DNA of 46,627 nucleotides, taken from contig CAMCXV010000003.1 in NCBI GenBank assembly GCA_945883665.1, positions 1 through 46,627 on the forward strand, given 5' to 3'. This stretch comes from Rickettsia typhi (GTDB lineage: Bacteria; Pseudomonadota; Alphaproteobacteria; Rickettsiales; Rickettsiaceae). The notes below the pieces were generated by a model. It had not been told where the DNA came from. It made no database searches and was given only the letters and a program-made list of their open reading frames with translations. The position numbers were made by a program, and so were the translations under genes. This document shows positions 1-8,044 of the stretch, in pieces. Each line of letters starts with the position of its first letter. The stretch's first letter is position 1.

Positions 1-7
1 TTTTCTT

Positions 8-75
8 GATAAAACATATTCATTACCCTCTTGTTTATATTAAATTCTAACTCAAAAGGTAAAATGTGTTTTATC
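8..75. repeat. Imperfect inverted repeat at window edge
   Basis: Positions 8-16 read GATAAAACA and 67-75 read TGTTTTATC, a perfect 9-base inverted pair. With a two-base gap the arms extend to about 8-27 and 58-75. The repeat lies just downstream of the stop codon of the minus-strand gene at 79, so in RNA it would be a long-loop hairpin at that gene's 3' end. No U-tract makes it a standard terminator. It could also be the ends of a small palindromic element. Confidence 0.35.
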
Positions 76-78
76 GCT

Positions 79-1080
79 TTACAATAGCTTGTACATATAT
101 TTTGCTACTGATTTAAAACGAAAGTACAGAAAGAATGTTACACCAGCGAGCAGAGTTTTTACTAATTTGCGCTTATGATATTTTATTAATATTTTAATCC
201 ATAATGTTTTTAGCCCTGAGATTTTTTGCTTATCATAAAATTTCAATTTTGTTTCAAGGGATAAGATTTTATCCATTCCCCACAACAAAAGATTGTTATA
301 TAATTTTTTACATTTTTGTATATCATTTCTTCTAGCTTGTTTGACATGGGGTTTTGCTCTAGTGCAAGAGAAATTAGCAGAATGCCTTCCTATCTGCCGA
401 GCTTGAGGATCTCTCATTATATCGGCATAGTGACCAACTTCTTGCCCAGCAATAATTTGCAATCTTGCTGCTGCTGCCCAGCCATTACCATGAAAAGGAT
501 TATTAGCATCATTTGGAGAAAATGGATCTCCCCCGCAAGAAACATAAATACAGACATTACTACCATCAGTACTTTGCATTCCACTATTTGCACCTGATGT
601 TTTCCATCCTGACATATCCATTACATCTCCGATATTATGAGAGTAAGTTATAAATATTTGAGTACGATCTAAGAGCAACCATTTTATGACTATCGGATGG
701 GCAGATTGAACAAAAATTCTAGCAAGTTTTATTTGCGTTTCCTTGGGTACATTGAATAGTTTTTTTGTTTGATTGAGCAATTCCTTAATTATATTATCAA
801 TTTTTTGCTCTGTTATAATTTTATTTTTTTGTGAATATAGATTTTTAATAGTTTCTTTTGTATGTTTTAGTAAATTTTGGTCAATTAATTCTTCTTTAGT
901 CATCATTATAGTAATATTACAGCTAGGATCCGAGTATCTAGAAAAATTACAATAATAATCTGTGTCGATACGCATTCTACCAGAATCTAATAGCTTTTTA
1001 GCCAAATCTTCATATTCAATTTGCATATCTTTTTGGTCAATAGACGGAATTTTGTCAAGAATATGATAAATTGAGCTCAT
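79..1080 (-). CDS. Rickettsiales protein of unknown function with a QEVGH motif
   Basis: I do not recognise this 333-residue protein with certainty. It recalls a Rickettsia-restricted uncharacterised family (DUF2748-like), from memory only. The N-terminal 130 residues are charged and helical-looking. The middle is rich in Gly, Asn and Ser. A motif QEVGH at about residues 213-217 sits where a zinc protease would have HExxH, but the first His is Gln. The last 30 residues hold a hydrophobic stretch (TLLAGVTFFLYF) flanked by Lys and Arg, possibly a C-terminal membrane anchor. I chose the ATG at 1080, with GGA about 8 bases upstream, over the TTG at 1092. It overlaps the DUF218 gene by 26 bases, so it is the last gene of the operon. 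Confidence 0.7.
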   Translation of the reverse strand: MSSIYHILDKIPSIDQKDMQIEYEDLAKKLLDSGRMRIDTDYYCNFSRYSDPSCNITIMMTKEELIDQNLLKHTKETIKNLYSQKNKIITEQKIDNIIKELLNQTKKLFNVPKETQIKLARIFVQSAHPIVIKWLLLDRTQIFITYSHNIGDVMDMSGWKTSGANSGMQSTDGSNVCIYVSCGGDPFSPNDANNPFHGNGWAAAARLQIIAGQEVGHYADIMRDPQARQIGRHSANFSCTRAKPHVKQARRNDIQKCKKLYNNLLLWGMDKILSLETKLKFYDKQKISGLKTLWIKILIKYHKRKLVKTLLAGVTFFLYFRFKSVAKYMYKLL

Positions 1081-1621
1081 CTTGTAATCCAAATATTGAT
1101 GATAATATTATTAGTAAATATTTATTATATTCAATAAATACTGATTTATAATTTTTTCTTTTCAAATAAACTGGCTGCAACACAATATGAGTAGTTTTTG
1201 GTAACCAAAGATTTAATTCATAAATAGCTCTTGGTATTGATTCAGGAGCTATTACCAATCTAATTGAATTAATTTTATATCTTTTAAGAAGATAATAAAC
1301 ATCCAAAATATAGCTTTTTTTTATAATCCCTTGTGGTCTTTCATCAAATATAAAATGATATTCTTCTATTCCTTGTTCTTTTAAATAATTTTTATAATTA
1401 AAATAATAATCCTCTCCAGTAATTAAAAGAAGATGGGAATAATTATGGTGTATTAAATTAGCTGCTATATGAAGTCTTTGTTTATTTGCTCCAAATACTA
1501 CAATTGCTTCGGTAGTTGTTTTATAATCCAAAACATAATTGTGTATCACATGGTTAAAATAAAAAAATCCTATTCCCCATGATAATAATATTAAGCTAGA
1601 AATAGTACGTATTAATCTCAT
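1055..1621 (-). CDS. DUF218 (YdcF/SanA-like) membrane-anchored protein
   Basis: This 188-residue protein begins with one hydrophobic segment (residues 5-25), then a DUF218 domain. The family pattern is seen in TEAIVVFGANKQRLHIAANL near residue 38, LLITGED near residue 65, and a later VIAPESIPRAIYEL segment near residue 124. DUF218 proteins such as YdcF and SanA are envelope proteins tied to cell-wall or lipid-carrier metabolism, but their reaction is poorly defined. The ATG at 1621 follows the lipB stop by 10 bases, and the 3' end overlaps the next gene by 26 bases, so it is inside a polycistronic unit. Family call is fairly sure; function is not. Confidence 0.8.
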   Translation of the reverse strand: MRLIRTISSLILLSWGIGFFYFNHVIHNYVLDYKTTTEAIVVFGANKQRLHIAANLIHHNYSHLLLITGEDYYFNYKNYLKEQGIEEYHFIFDERPQGIIKKSYILDVYYLLKRYKINSIRLVIAPESIPRAIYELNLWLPKTTHIVLQPVYLKRKNYKSVFIEYNKYLLIILSSIFGLQDELNLSYS

Positions 1622-1631
1622 TAAAACTTTT

Positions 1632-2258
1632 CTATAAATTTTTTTTTAAAATTATATCAAATTCTTCTAAAGAGATATCTAAACCAATCTCTTTTAACGA
1701 AGTTATAGGAAAATTATTAATCCCACAAGCTATTATACCTGAATAATGTTCGAGATTTGTATGTATGTTGATTGAGATACCATGATATACAACCCATTTT
1801 CTTATTCTAAGACCTATTGAAGCAATTTTAGCTTCAACATTTTTACTATTTTTAACCCAGATTCCAATCTTGCCTGGAATAGTAAAAGCTTGAATTTTAA
1901 ACTCCGCAAGCGTTAAAATTATCCATTTTTCAAGCTTCGAAATATATAATTTTAAATCTTTTGAATTACACCCTTTATTCAAATCTATTATAGGATAGAT
2001 TATTCGCTGACCAGGGCCATGATAAGTAAATTTTCCTCCACGTCCGGTATAAATTACTGGAAATCGATCTGGAGTTAATAATTCATCTTGTTTATAATTT
2101 GTTCCAGCAGTGTATGTTTCATTATGTTCTAATAAAAAAATACTATCTGGTTCAAGAGATTTTATTACCTTGTCCAATTGATTTTCCATCATTGTTAAAC
2201 CTTCCTGATAATTAACAAGACCAGGTACAGTAATCCATTTTACCAAACTTCCCCCCAT
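1632..2258 (-). CDS. lipB: Octanoyl-[acyl-carrier-protein]-protein N-octanoyltransferase LipB
   Basis: LipB moves octanoate from acyl carrier protein to the lipoyl domains of dehydrogenase complexes; its likely client here is the SucB E2 encoded in the same window. The 208-residue protein has the family signature RGGKFTYHGPGQ at residues 73-84, the catalytic Lys in EAKIASIGLRI (K144) and the catalytic Cys in GIIACGINNF (C178), matching the Cys/Lys pair of E. coli LipB. Two starts overlap: GTG at 2261 and ATG at 2258. I prefer the ATG, with AGGATAGGG upstream. It begins 9 bases after the mutL stop and is followed after 10 bases by the DUF218 gene. Confidence 0.95.
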   Translation of the reverse strand: MGGSLVKWITVPGLVNYQEGLTMMENQLDKVIKSLEPDSIFLLEHNETYTAGTNYKQDELLTPDRFPVIYTGRGGKFTYHGPGQRIIYPIIDLNKGCNSKDLKLYISKLEKWIILTLAEFKIQAFTIPGKIGIWVKNSKNVEAKIASIGLRIRKWVVYHGISINIHTNLEHYSGIIACGINNFPITSLKEIGLDISLEEFDIILKKNL

Positions 2259-2267
2259 CACCCTATC

Positions 2268-4169
2268 CTATCGACGACCAAATAATTTCTCTATATCTTT
2301 GAGTTTTAGTTCAACATAAGTTGGCCTACCATGATTACATTGAGCTGAAAAATCCGTATTTTCCATTTGTCTTAACAATTCATTCATTTCCACAATAGAT
2401 AAAACTCTACCAGACCTTACGGCATAATGACATGCATAGGTTTCTGTAACATGTTCAATCAATTCAGTTAGCGCTATATTTTCACTCGATGCTGTAAGAT
2501 GGTCTGATAAATCGTTAATTAATTTAATAACATTAACATCGCCAAGTAAACTTGGTATTTCTGATATAATTATCGATTTTTCACCAAATTTTTCTATTGA
2601 TAAACCAAGATCAAACAAAGATTTTTTATTTTCATCGATGATTTCAGCTTTTTCTTTTGAAGATAATTCAATTATTTCAGGAATGAGTAATCTTTGTCTT
2701 AAAATTCCTTTTTTCTTTATTTGTTCTTTGATTTTTTCATAACCAAGTCTTTCATGCGCTGCATGTTGATCGGTAATAACAACACTATCTTTAGACTGCG
2801 ATATTATATAAGTATTATGAAGTTGGGCTTTAGCAGCGCCAAGATAATATTTGCCATCATTTATAAAAACTTCTTCTAATTCAGAATTTATAGCATTTTC
2901 TGTTTTTGCGTAAGGTAATTGATCATGCTCGAATGTATGTTGCAAAACATGATCCGAATTGCCTCTTTTAGCAAGGTTATAATCGATATTAAAATCAGCT
3001 TTTTTATTTTCACCTGAAGAATATTGCCAATTGCTAGTTTTGGAAATATTTTGTTTTGGTATCTGAAAATTATTAGAAACAGAATAATTTTTTTCAGCTA
3101 AATAAGGTGAAATATTTTGCTGCGTCATGTAATTTATCGCAGAATTGGCTAATGTAGTAGAGACTCTTTTACCATCAGTCCTCAAAGCTTCTTGTATAGC
3201 ACTAATAAAAATAGATCTGATTAAATTTGGATCATGAAAGCGAACTTCTGTTTTAGCTGGATGTACATTAACATCTACTAAATGTGGATCAAGTTTTAAA
3301 AACAAAACTGATACAGCATGGCGATCTCTGCTTAAAAAATCTTGATAAGCAACTTTCAAAGCTATATTTAATATTTTATCTTTTACAGGTCTATTATTTA
3401 TAAATAAAAACTGTTCTTCAGCAGCTGCTTTATTATAAGTTGGAATGCTTGTATAGCCATATAATTCTATATTATTGCGTTGAAAATTCACATAAGCAGA
3501 ATTTGCTAAAAACTCTTCTCCCATTATCTCCGCAATACGCATATTTAATATTTTACTAAAATCTTCTTCTCTTGTTCGAACTTTCATTAAATCTTTATTT
3601 TCGTGAGTAAGAGTAAAATCAATATGGGGGTTACTAAGAGCAATTTTTTTGCATATATTTGTAATTGCTGCTAATTCTGTTTTATCTGTTCTCAAGAATT
3701 TCAACCTTGCTGGAGTGGCAAAAAACAAATCTCTAACTTCAATTAAAGTCCCTTTATCAAGAGATGCCTGTATAGTTTTTTCTTGGACGCCCCCATTGAT
3801 AGTTAAGGAGTAAGCTATAGAAGAGTCTTTTCGCCTTGAGGTAATTTTAAACTTGCTAATTGCTCCGATGGAAGGAAGAGCCTCCCCTCTAAAACCAAAA
3901 CTATTAATATTTAGCAGATCTTCTTCATCTAATTTAGAAGTTGCATGTCTTTGAATCGCAAGTTCCAGCTCTTCTTTAGACATGCCAAAACCATCATCTC
4001 TTATAATTATAAGATTTTTGCCAGCCTGTTCTAAGATAACTTCAATTTTTGTTGCACCAGCATCTATTGAATTTTCCACTAATTCTTTTACTACGGAAGA
4101 TGGTCTCTCGATAACTTCACCTGCAGAAATTTTATTGATAGTGGTGTTAGATAGTATCTTTATACTCAT
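2268..4169 (-). CDS. mutL: DNA mismatch repair protein MutL
   Basis: MutL couples mismatch recognition by MutS to strand incision. The N-terminal GHKL ATPase motifs are all present: ELVENSIDAGA with the catalytic Glu, DDGFGM, QRHATSK and GFRGEAL, all within the first 100 residues. The C-terminal domain carries the endonuclease motif DQHA-x2-E-x4-E at residues 467-478, plus ACHYAVRSG and CNHGRPT metal-site motifs, so this is a nicking MutL, unlike the E. coli protein. A Ser/Asn-rich linker spans about 350-430. I chose ATG at 4169 (MSIKIL), because MutL proteins start just before the ATPase domain; a longer reading frame runs to 4208. The 23-base overlap with the upstream transporter implies co-translation. 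Confidence 0.96.
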   Translation of the reverse strand: MSIKILSNTTINKISAGEVIERPSSVVKELVENSIDAGATKIEVILEQAGKNLIIIRDDGFGMSKEELELAIQRHATSKLDEEDLLNINSFGFRGEALPSIGAISKFKITSRRKDSSIAYSLTINGGVQEKTIQASLDKGTLIEVRDLFFATPARLKFLRTDKTELAAITNICKKIALSNPHIDFTLTHENKDLMKVRTREEDFSKILNMRIAEIMGEEFLANSAYVNFQRNNIELYGYTSIPTYNKAAAEEQFLFINNRPVKDKILNIALKVAYQDFLSRDRHAVSVLFLKLDPHLVDVNVHPAKTEVRFHDPNLIRSIFISAIQEALRTDGKRVSTTLANSAINYMTQQNISPYLAEKNYSVSNNFQIPKQNISKTSNWQYSSGENKKADFNIDYNLAKRGNSDHVLQHTFEHDQLPYAKTENAINSELEEVFINDGKYYLGAAKAQLHNTYIISQSKDSVVITDQHAAHERLGYEKIKEQIKKKGILRQRLLIPEIIELSSKEKAEIIDENKKSLFDLGLSIEKFGEKSIIISEIPSLLGDVNVIKLINDLSDHLTASSENIALTELIEHVTETYACHYAVRSGRVLSIVEMNELLRQMENTDFSAQCNHGRPTYVELKLKDIEKLFGRR

Positions 4170-5409
4170 CTGAAAACGATATTCGCTGATTAAGTTTATA
4201 TAGCGCAAATGATATCACTAAAATAGTAACAATAAAATAACAAACTGGTAACCAACTAATATTTGTTTGATGATAGATAAAAGTTGAAATAAAAGCTGTT
4301 GGTGCGGAAATAATAATTGATCCTATTGCATGGCTTAAACTGAATAATCTATATCTGATAGAAATAGGAATAGATTGTTTTAAAATTACAGCTCCAGGCA
4401 TTGTTATGAATGGAAGAGTTGCGGATGTTAAAAATAAGAAAACAGGACTAACTTCTAATTTAGATAGATAGTAACACTGGAAGAAGCTAAATATTACAAG
4501 TATAAAACTAGCAATTAAAGTTGTTTTATACTTAACAAATTTATCAGCTACAATAGCAGCCACAATGCTAAATATCATATATATTACTATAGAAATAGAG
4601 ATGTATTTCTGCATTTGCGCTTTCTCTACTGTTTCAAGAACCTGAAAATTATAAGTTCCAAAAAAAATTAGAATAAATTGATTAGTACTACCTATTGCGC
4701 CAATTAACAATATACATAAAGCAAATAAACTTTTGTTAGTTTTTAGAATTTCATAGATTGATAGATCTTTAAATTTCTCAAATTTAGGCTGATTACTAAT
4801 TTTCATTTTATCTTTGAAGCCAGTTATTTTTATAATTATAATCACTATGAAACCGAGTACAGAACCAAGCAAGAATGAAAATTTCCAATTATAATTTTGC
4901 AAATAACCAGAACTAAAAGCTGTTGCAGATAATGAAGCTACTAATGAACCAAGCAGCGTAAAGATCGTTGTAATACTTATTCCAAGACACTGTCTAGAGC
5001 TTTTTATATGCTCGAAAACAAATATTCTCACACCATCAGATCCAGAAGAAACAAGAGCAGATATAACCATTCTACATAATAAAACTATTAATACAGAAAA
5101 TAATCCTATTAACTCATTGGATGGCGTTATAAAAAGTATGAAAGAAGCTATCGACGTCCCGCTAAGACTAATGATAAAAGAATTTGATCTACCATTTAAG
5201 TCTCCCAACCTTCCAAAGATTATTGCTCCAAGAGGTTTTGCAATCATTGCTACAGACATTAAAAAATAAATATTTAATAACTGAATTACAATATTATCTT
5301 TTGGAAAAAAATGACTAGCAATATTGGCGGCTAAAAAACCAAATAAATGGTAATCATAATACTGAACAAACACTATTAGTGCTGAAATCGCAAATGTTTT
5401 TTTATTCAA
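4147..5409 (-). CDS. MFS transporter of the MHS (ProP-like) family
   Basis: A 420-residue protein with about 12 membrane segments. The YYDYHLFGFLAA segment near residue 17 resembles the WYDFxLYG motif of metabolite:H+ symporters (ProP, KgtP, ShiA). The loop GRLGDLNGRSNSF after helix 2 is the MFS A-motif. Rickettsia genomes carry many ProP paralogues, whose substrates (proline, betaine or other osmolytes and organic acids) cannot be told from sequence. An in-frame stop lies directly before 5409 and the first codon is TTG; no good ribosome site precedes it, yet the TTG is needed to keep helix 1. First gene of the operon, overlapping mutL. Confidence 0.85.
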   Translation of the reverse strand: MNKKTFAISALIVFVQYYDYHLFGFLAANIASHFFPKDNIVIQLLNIYFLMSVAMIAKPLGAIIFGRLGDLNGRSNSFIISLSGTSIASFILFITPSNELIGLFSVLIVLLCRMVISALVSSGSDGVRIFVFEHIKSSRQCLGISITTIFTLLGSLVASLSATAFSSGYLQNYNWKFSFLLGSVLGFIVIIIIKITGFKDKMKISNQPKFEKFKDLSIYEILKTNKSLFALCILLIGAIGSTNQFILIFFGTYNFQVLETVEKAQMQKYISISIVIYMIFSIVAAIVADKFVKYKTTLIASFILVIFSFFQCYYLSKLEVSPVFLFLTSATLPFITMPGAVILKQSIPISIRYRLFSLSHAIGSIIISAPTAFISTFIYHQTNISWLPVCYFIVTILVISFALYKLNQRISFSDEYKDTI

Positions 5410-5456
5410 TTAATGTGTTTATTTATATGATTTCAAGAATTTTATTTATAGTCTGT

Positions 5457-5480
5457 GATTCCCGCACAAAGGCGGGAATC
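5457..5480. repeat. GC-rich palindrome (9-bp arms, 6-base loop)
   Basis: Arms GATTCCCGC (5457-5465) and GCGGGAATC (5472-5480) are perfectly complementary around ACAAAG. The G+C-rich arms stand out in this AT-rich region. It lies between the flagellin-like gene and the transporter. No T-run follows on either strand, so it is not a standard terminator and may be a dispersed palindromic repeat. I see no second copy in the window. Confidence 0.6.
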
Positions 5481-5497
5481 AAGTAACTTGACTTTAC

Positions 5498-5519
5498 CAT
5501 CCCCATTTTTATGAGGATG
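5498..5519 (-). terminator. Hairpin after the first flagellin-like gene
   Basis: On the minus strand the RNA would pair CAUCCUCAU with AUGGGGAUG, nine pairs with one U-G wobble, around an AAAA tetraloop. It is 14 bases past the stop at 5534. On the plus strand the same place has a C-A mismatch, so the fold favours minus-strand RNA. There is no U-tract, so it may be an RNA-stabilising 3' hairpin instead of a terminator. Confidence 0.4.
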
Positions 5520-5533
5520 AATTTTTTCAAAAT

Positions 5534-7948
5534 TTATTGAGCAGCTGATTTAATAATTTCAAGTCCAGCATCTGCCACTCTTGCTCCTGCTTGTAATGTA
5601 GAAATCGCAGCTAATATACTCTTTAAAGCTGCAGAAAACGCACTAGATGCTTCCACTAAATCAGTGTCTAGATAACTAGATGCCGCATCTTTCGTTATCG
5701 CAATTGCAGATGAAAGCGATTCCGATGCTGAATCTATAGTATCACTCTGACCTTTTACCTTAGACAAAGCTGAACTTACAGAATTAAGAGCATTCGTTAG
5801 AACCTCTTGCGCTACTTTTGCATCCGAAGAATTTAATACCGATAATTTCTCTACAAACTTACCAGAATTATCTCTAAATATCTTAGAAATACTAACATCC
5901 GGTATTTGTACTTTTAAACTATCGTCAATCCCAAGACCAACCCTTACATCAATACCAGAACCAGAACTTGTTAAAGATGCTTTGATAGCTTTTGCAATAG
6001 GTTGATAATTTACAGTCTGATTTAAATTCGTCAATCCTCCTTTACCTAAATTGATAGTAAGAACATCACCTCCACCTACTTGCTGCAACTTTAAATCTAA
6101 ACCTTCAACTAGATACTCAGTGTTCAAATTGTTAGCAACAAAACTTGTACCATTAATTACAGCTGTCATCTTAACACCATTTCCAACATTACTAGCTCTC
6201 TCAATTGAAAAATCCTCAAAATTTCTATCAGCAAAATTATCTGACTTTAAAGAAACCGTCATCCCCTCAACACTTGCAACACTTGCTCCATCAACAACAA
6301 CATCACCAGCATCCGTATTTATTGTTAAATCTCTATCCTGAACAAATGAAGCACTATCAAGAAGTTGCTTTATACATACTGCAAGATTAGCTTGAGCATT
6401 GGCATTAGTTGTGATGTTTGGATTAAAAGCACCTGTCTTTACTTTAAAACTTCCAGCCTCTCCTTTAAAATCAATTATCATATTGTCCATGTTAGCAGCA
6501 GCATTTGCTTTGAACACTAGTGCTTGAAAAGATTTTCCAGCTATAGTTGCAGTAAGAGCAACGGTTACATCACCATTAGCAGGAGCAGCAACAGCAACAC
6601 CACCACTTAACTGACTATATAACCTATCTGCTTCACCATTACCACCACTACTTAAAGCATGACTAGTCACAATCACTGTTGACTCTAGCTTACCAATAAA
6701 ACCATCAATGTTTTTAATGCCACTAACATCTATTCCCCCTATTGCAGCATTATATGCTGTAGAGACAGCAGTAGGAGGTGCAGCAGTAATTTGAGCAATG
6801 TTTGCAGCGGTTATAGAAATACCAGCAGCTGCATCTCCAATCATCGCACTACCACCAGCACTTTGTATAGTTAAAGTACCAGCACCGTCATCTGCTATGT
6901 TCAAAATACGTCTAGCAATCAAATCTTTTGTAACCGGGTGATTCCTAATTGCAGTAAAAAGATTTGTTGCACTTGCAGTTTGAGAATTACCATTCTCAAC
7001 GATTAAAGGATTATTAGCGACAGGAGCAGCAGCAAAAACAAATTTTTGGTTAGCAATCGTAACAGTATCATTTGCTGCAGCATTCGCAACAGTAAAACTC
7101 AGAGTTTGAGTAGATGGGGCAGTTGTAACCAAAGCATCAGTAGTAGAAGAAACATTAGTAACAAGAGAGATAGAAGAACCGGCACTGCGCTGGCTGATAA
7201 CAACACTCTTATTAAATATATCTACATCATAATATCTTAAATTTTCATCCGGACTATTTTTTATTGCCGTGACTATGTTTCGTGCAGTTTCAGCTTCATT
7301 AGAACCTTTTAAAATCTCATTCTTCTTATAATCAGGAGAAGTTCCTACAAAAGTAAAACTAGATGTTCCTATCGTTATTTTATCGCCAGCCGCTCCTGTC
7401 GTTATATTACTACTATTCACAGTAATTGCCGTCTTACCTATAACAGCCGTCCCTGGCGCAGCAAAATTACCCTGTGTATAACTAGCAACTGAAACAGGTC
7501 TAGCAAGAAATTTTGTTCTTACTGACGAATCAGAACCAAGATCACCATCTAATAATTTTCTACCATCATAGTCAGCTGTTCTTATCTGAGTTTTTAACTG
7601 CTCTACCTTCTGTTGAAGAATATCATTCAACGTTCTAATAGCATTATCAGAACCTCCATTTTGTGAAGAAAGAGCTAGCATATCGCTAAGAGTTGTAGAC
7701 ATAGATGATAAACTATCTTGCGTCACCCTTAAAACATTAGCAGTATATCCCATGCTTTCAAGAACTTTAGATAAAACATTCGCCTTATCAGCAAGACCAT
7801 TACCCAAAAAACTACTCACAACATCAATATTAGCTTTCTTACCTGTACTGAGGCTTAGACCATTAACATCAATTCCCTTCTTTGCAATACCAATTGAAAC
7901 TGGTACTGAATTTCTAACCGGATTGTTTAACGTTATACCATTACTCAT
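5534..7948 (-). CDS. Large flagellin-like protein, copy 1 (804 aa)
   Basis: Flagellin architecture is visible at both ends. LSLSTGKKAN near residue 31 matches the LRLSSGxRIN of flagellins. LRVTQDSLSSMSTTLSDM near 75 and DYDGRKLLDGDLGSD near 125 match the D1 helix and the FNGxxLLDG turn. The end, from SSYLDTDLVEASSAFS, parallels the alphaproteobacterial VDADLAKESARLQ helix, though the last residues (IIKSAAQ) are unlike the usual LSLL tail. Between them, about 600 Ala/Thr/Asn-rich residues form repeated beta-rich modules, far beyond the roughly 275-500 of common flagellins. No signal peptide, as expected for type III export. A tandem paralogue lies upstream; a sigma-54-type promoter precedes it. 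Could be a filament protein or a related hook-associated or adhesive protein. Confidence 0.8.
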   Translation of the reverse strand: MSNGITLNNPVRNSVPVSIGIAKKGIDVNGLSLSTGKKANIDVVSSFLGNGLADKANVLSKVLESMGYTANVLRVTQDSLSSMSTTLSDMLALSSQNGGSDNAIRTLNDILQQKVEQLKTQIRTADYDGRKLLDGDLGSDSSVRTKFLARPVSVASYTQGNFAAPGTAVIGKTAITVNSSNITTGAAGDKITIGTSSFTFVGTSPDYKKNEILKGSNEAETARNIVTAIKNSPDENLRYYDVDIFNKSVVISQRSAGSSISLVTNVSSTTDALVTTAPSTQTLSFTVANAAANDTVTIANQKFVFAAAPVANNPLIVENGNSQTASATNLFTAIRNHPVTKDLIARRILNIADDGAGTLTIQSAGGSAMIGDAAAGISITAANIAQITAAPPTAVSTAYNAAIGGIDVSGIKNIDGFIGKLESTVIVTSHALSSGGNGEADRLYSQLSGGVAVAAPANGDVTVALTATIAGKSFQALVFKANAAANMDNMIIDFKGEAGSFKVKTGAFNPNITTNANAQANLAVCIKQLLDSASFVQDRDLTINTDAGDVVVDGASVASVEGMTVSLKSDNFADRNFEDFSIERASNVGNGVKMTAVINGTSFVANNLNTEYLVEGLDLKLQQVGGGDVLTINLGKGGLTNLNQTVNYQPIAKAIKASLTSSGSGIDVRVGLGIDDSLKVQIPDVSISKIFRDNSGKFVEKLSVLNSSDAKVAQEVLTNALNSVSSALSKVKGQSDTIDSASESLSSAIAITKDAASSYLDTDLVEASSAFSAALKSILAAISTLQAGARVADAGLEIIKSAAQ

Positions 7949-8007
7949 ATTTTTTACCTTTTGTTTATTGTTAATAATTTATAAAATCTTAAACTTAAAT
8001 ACTATCT

Positions 8008-8024
8008 AAGCAATTTTCATGCCA
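8008..8024 (-). promoter_or_regulatory. Sigma-54 (-24/-12) promoter of flagellin-like copy 1
   Basis: The minus strand reads TGGCATGAAAATTGCTT, with GG and GC separated exactly as in the RpoN consensus TGGCACG-N4-TTGC; only one base of the -24 box differs. It is 60 bases before the ATG at 7948 and in the gap between the two paralogues, so copy 1 has its own promoter. The identical 17-mer lies before copy 2. Confidence 0.8.
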
Positions 8025-8044
8025 TTCTTACTTTTCTTTAAAAA

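Noticed and set aside
4170..4208. Longer mutL N-terminus from 4208
   Set aside because: MutL proteins begin near MSIKIL, and the extension lies inside the upstream gene.
6051..6390. Plus-strand open frames across the flagellin-like genes
   Set aside because: They are antisense shadows of low-complexity Ala/Thr-rich coding sequence with no start signals.
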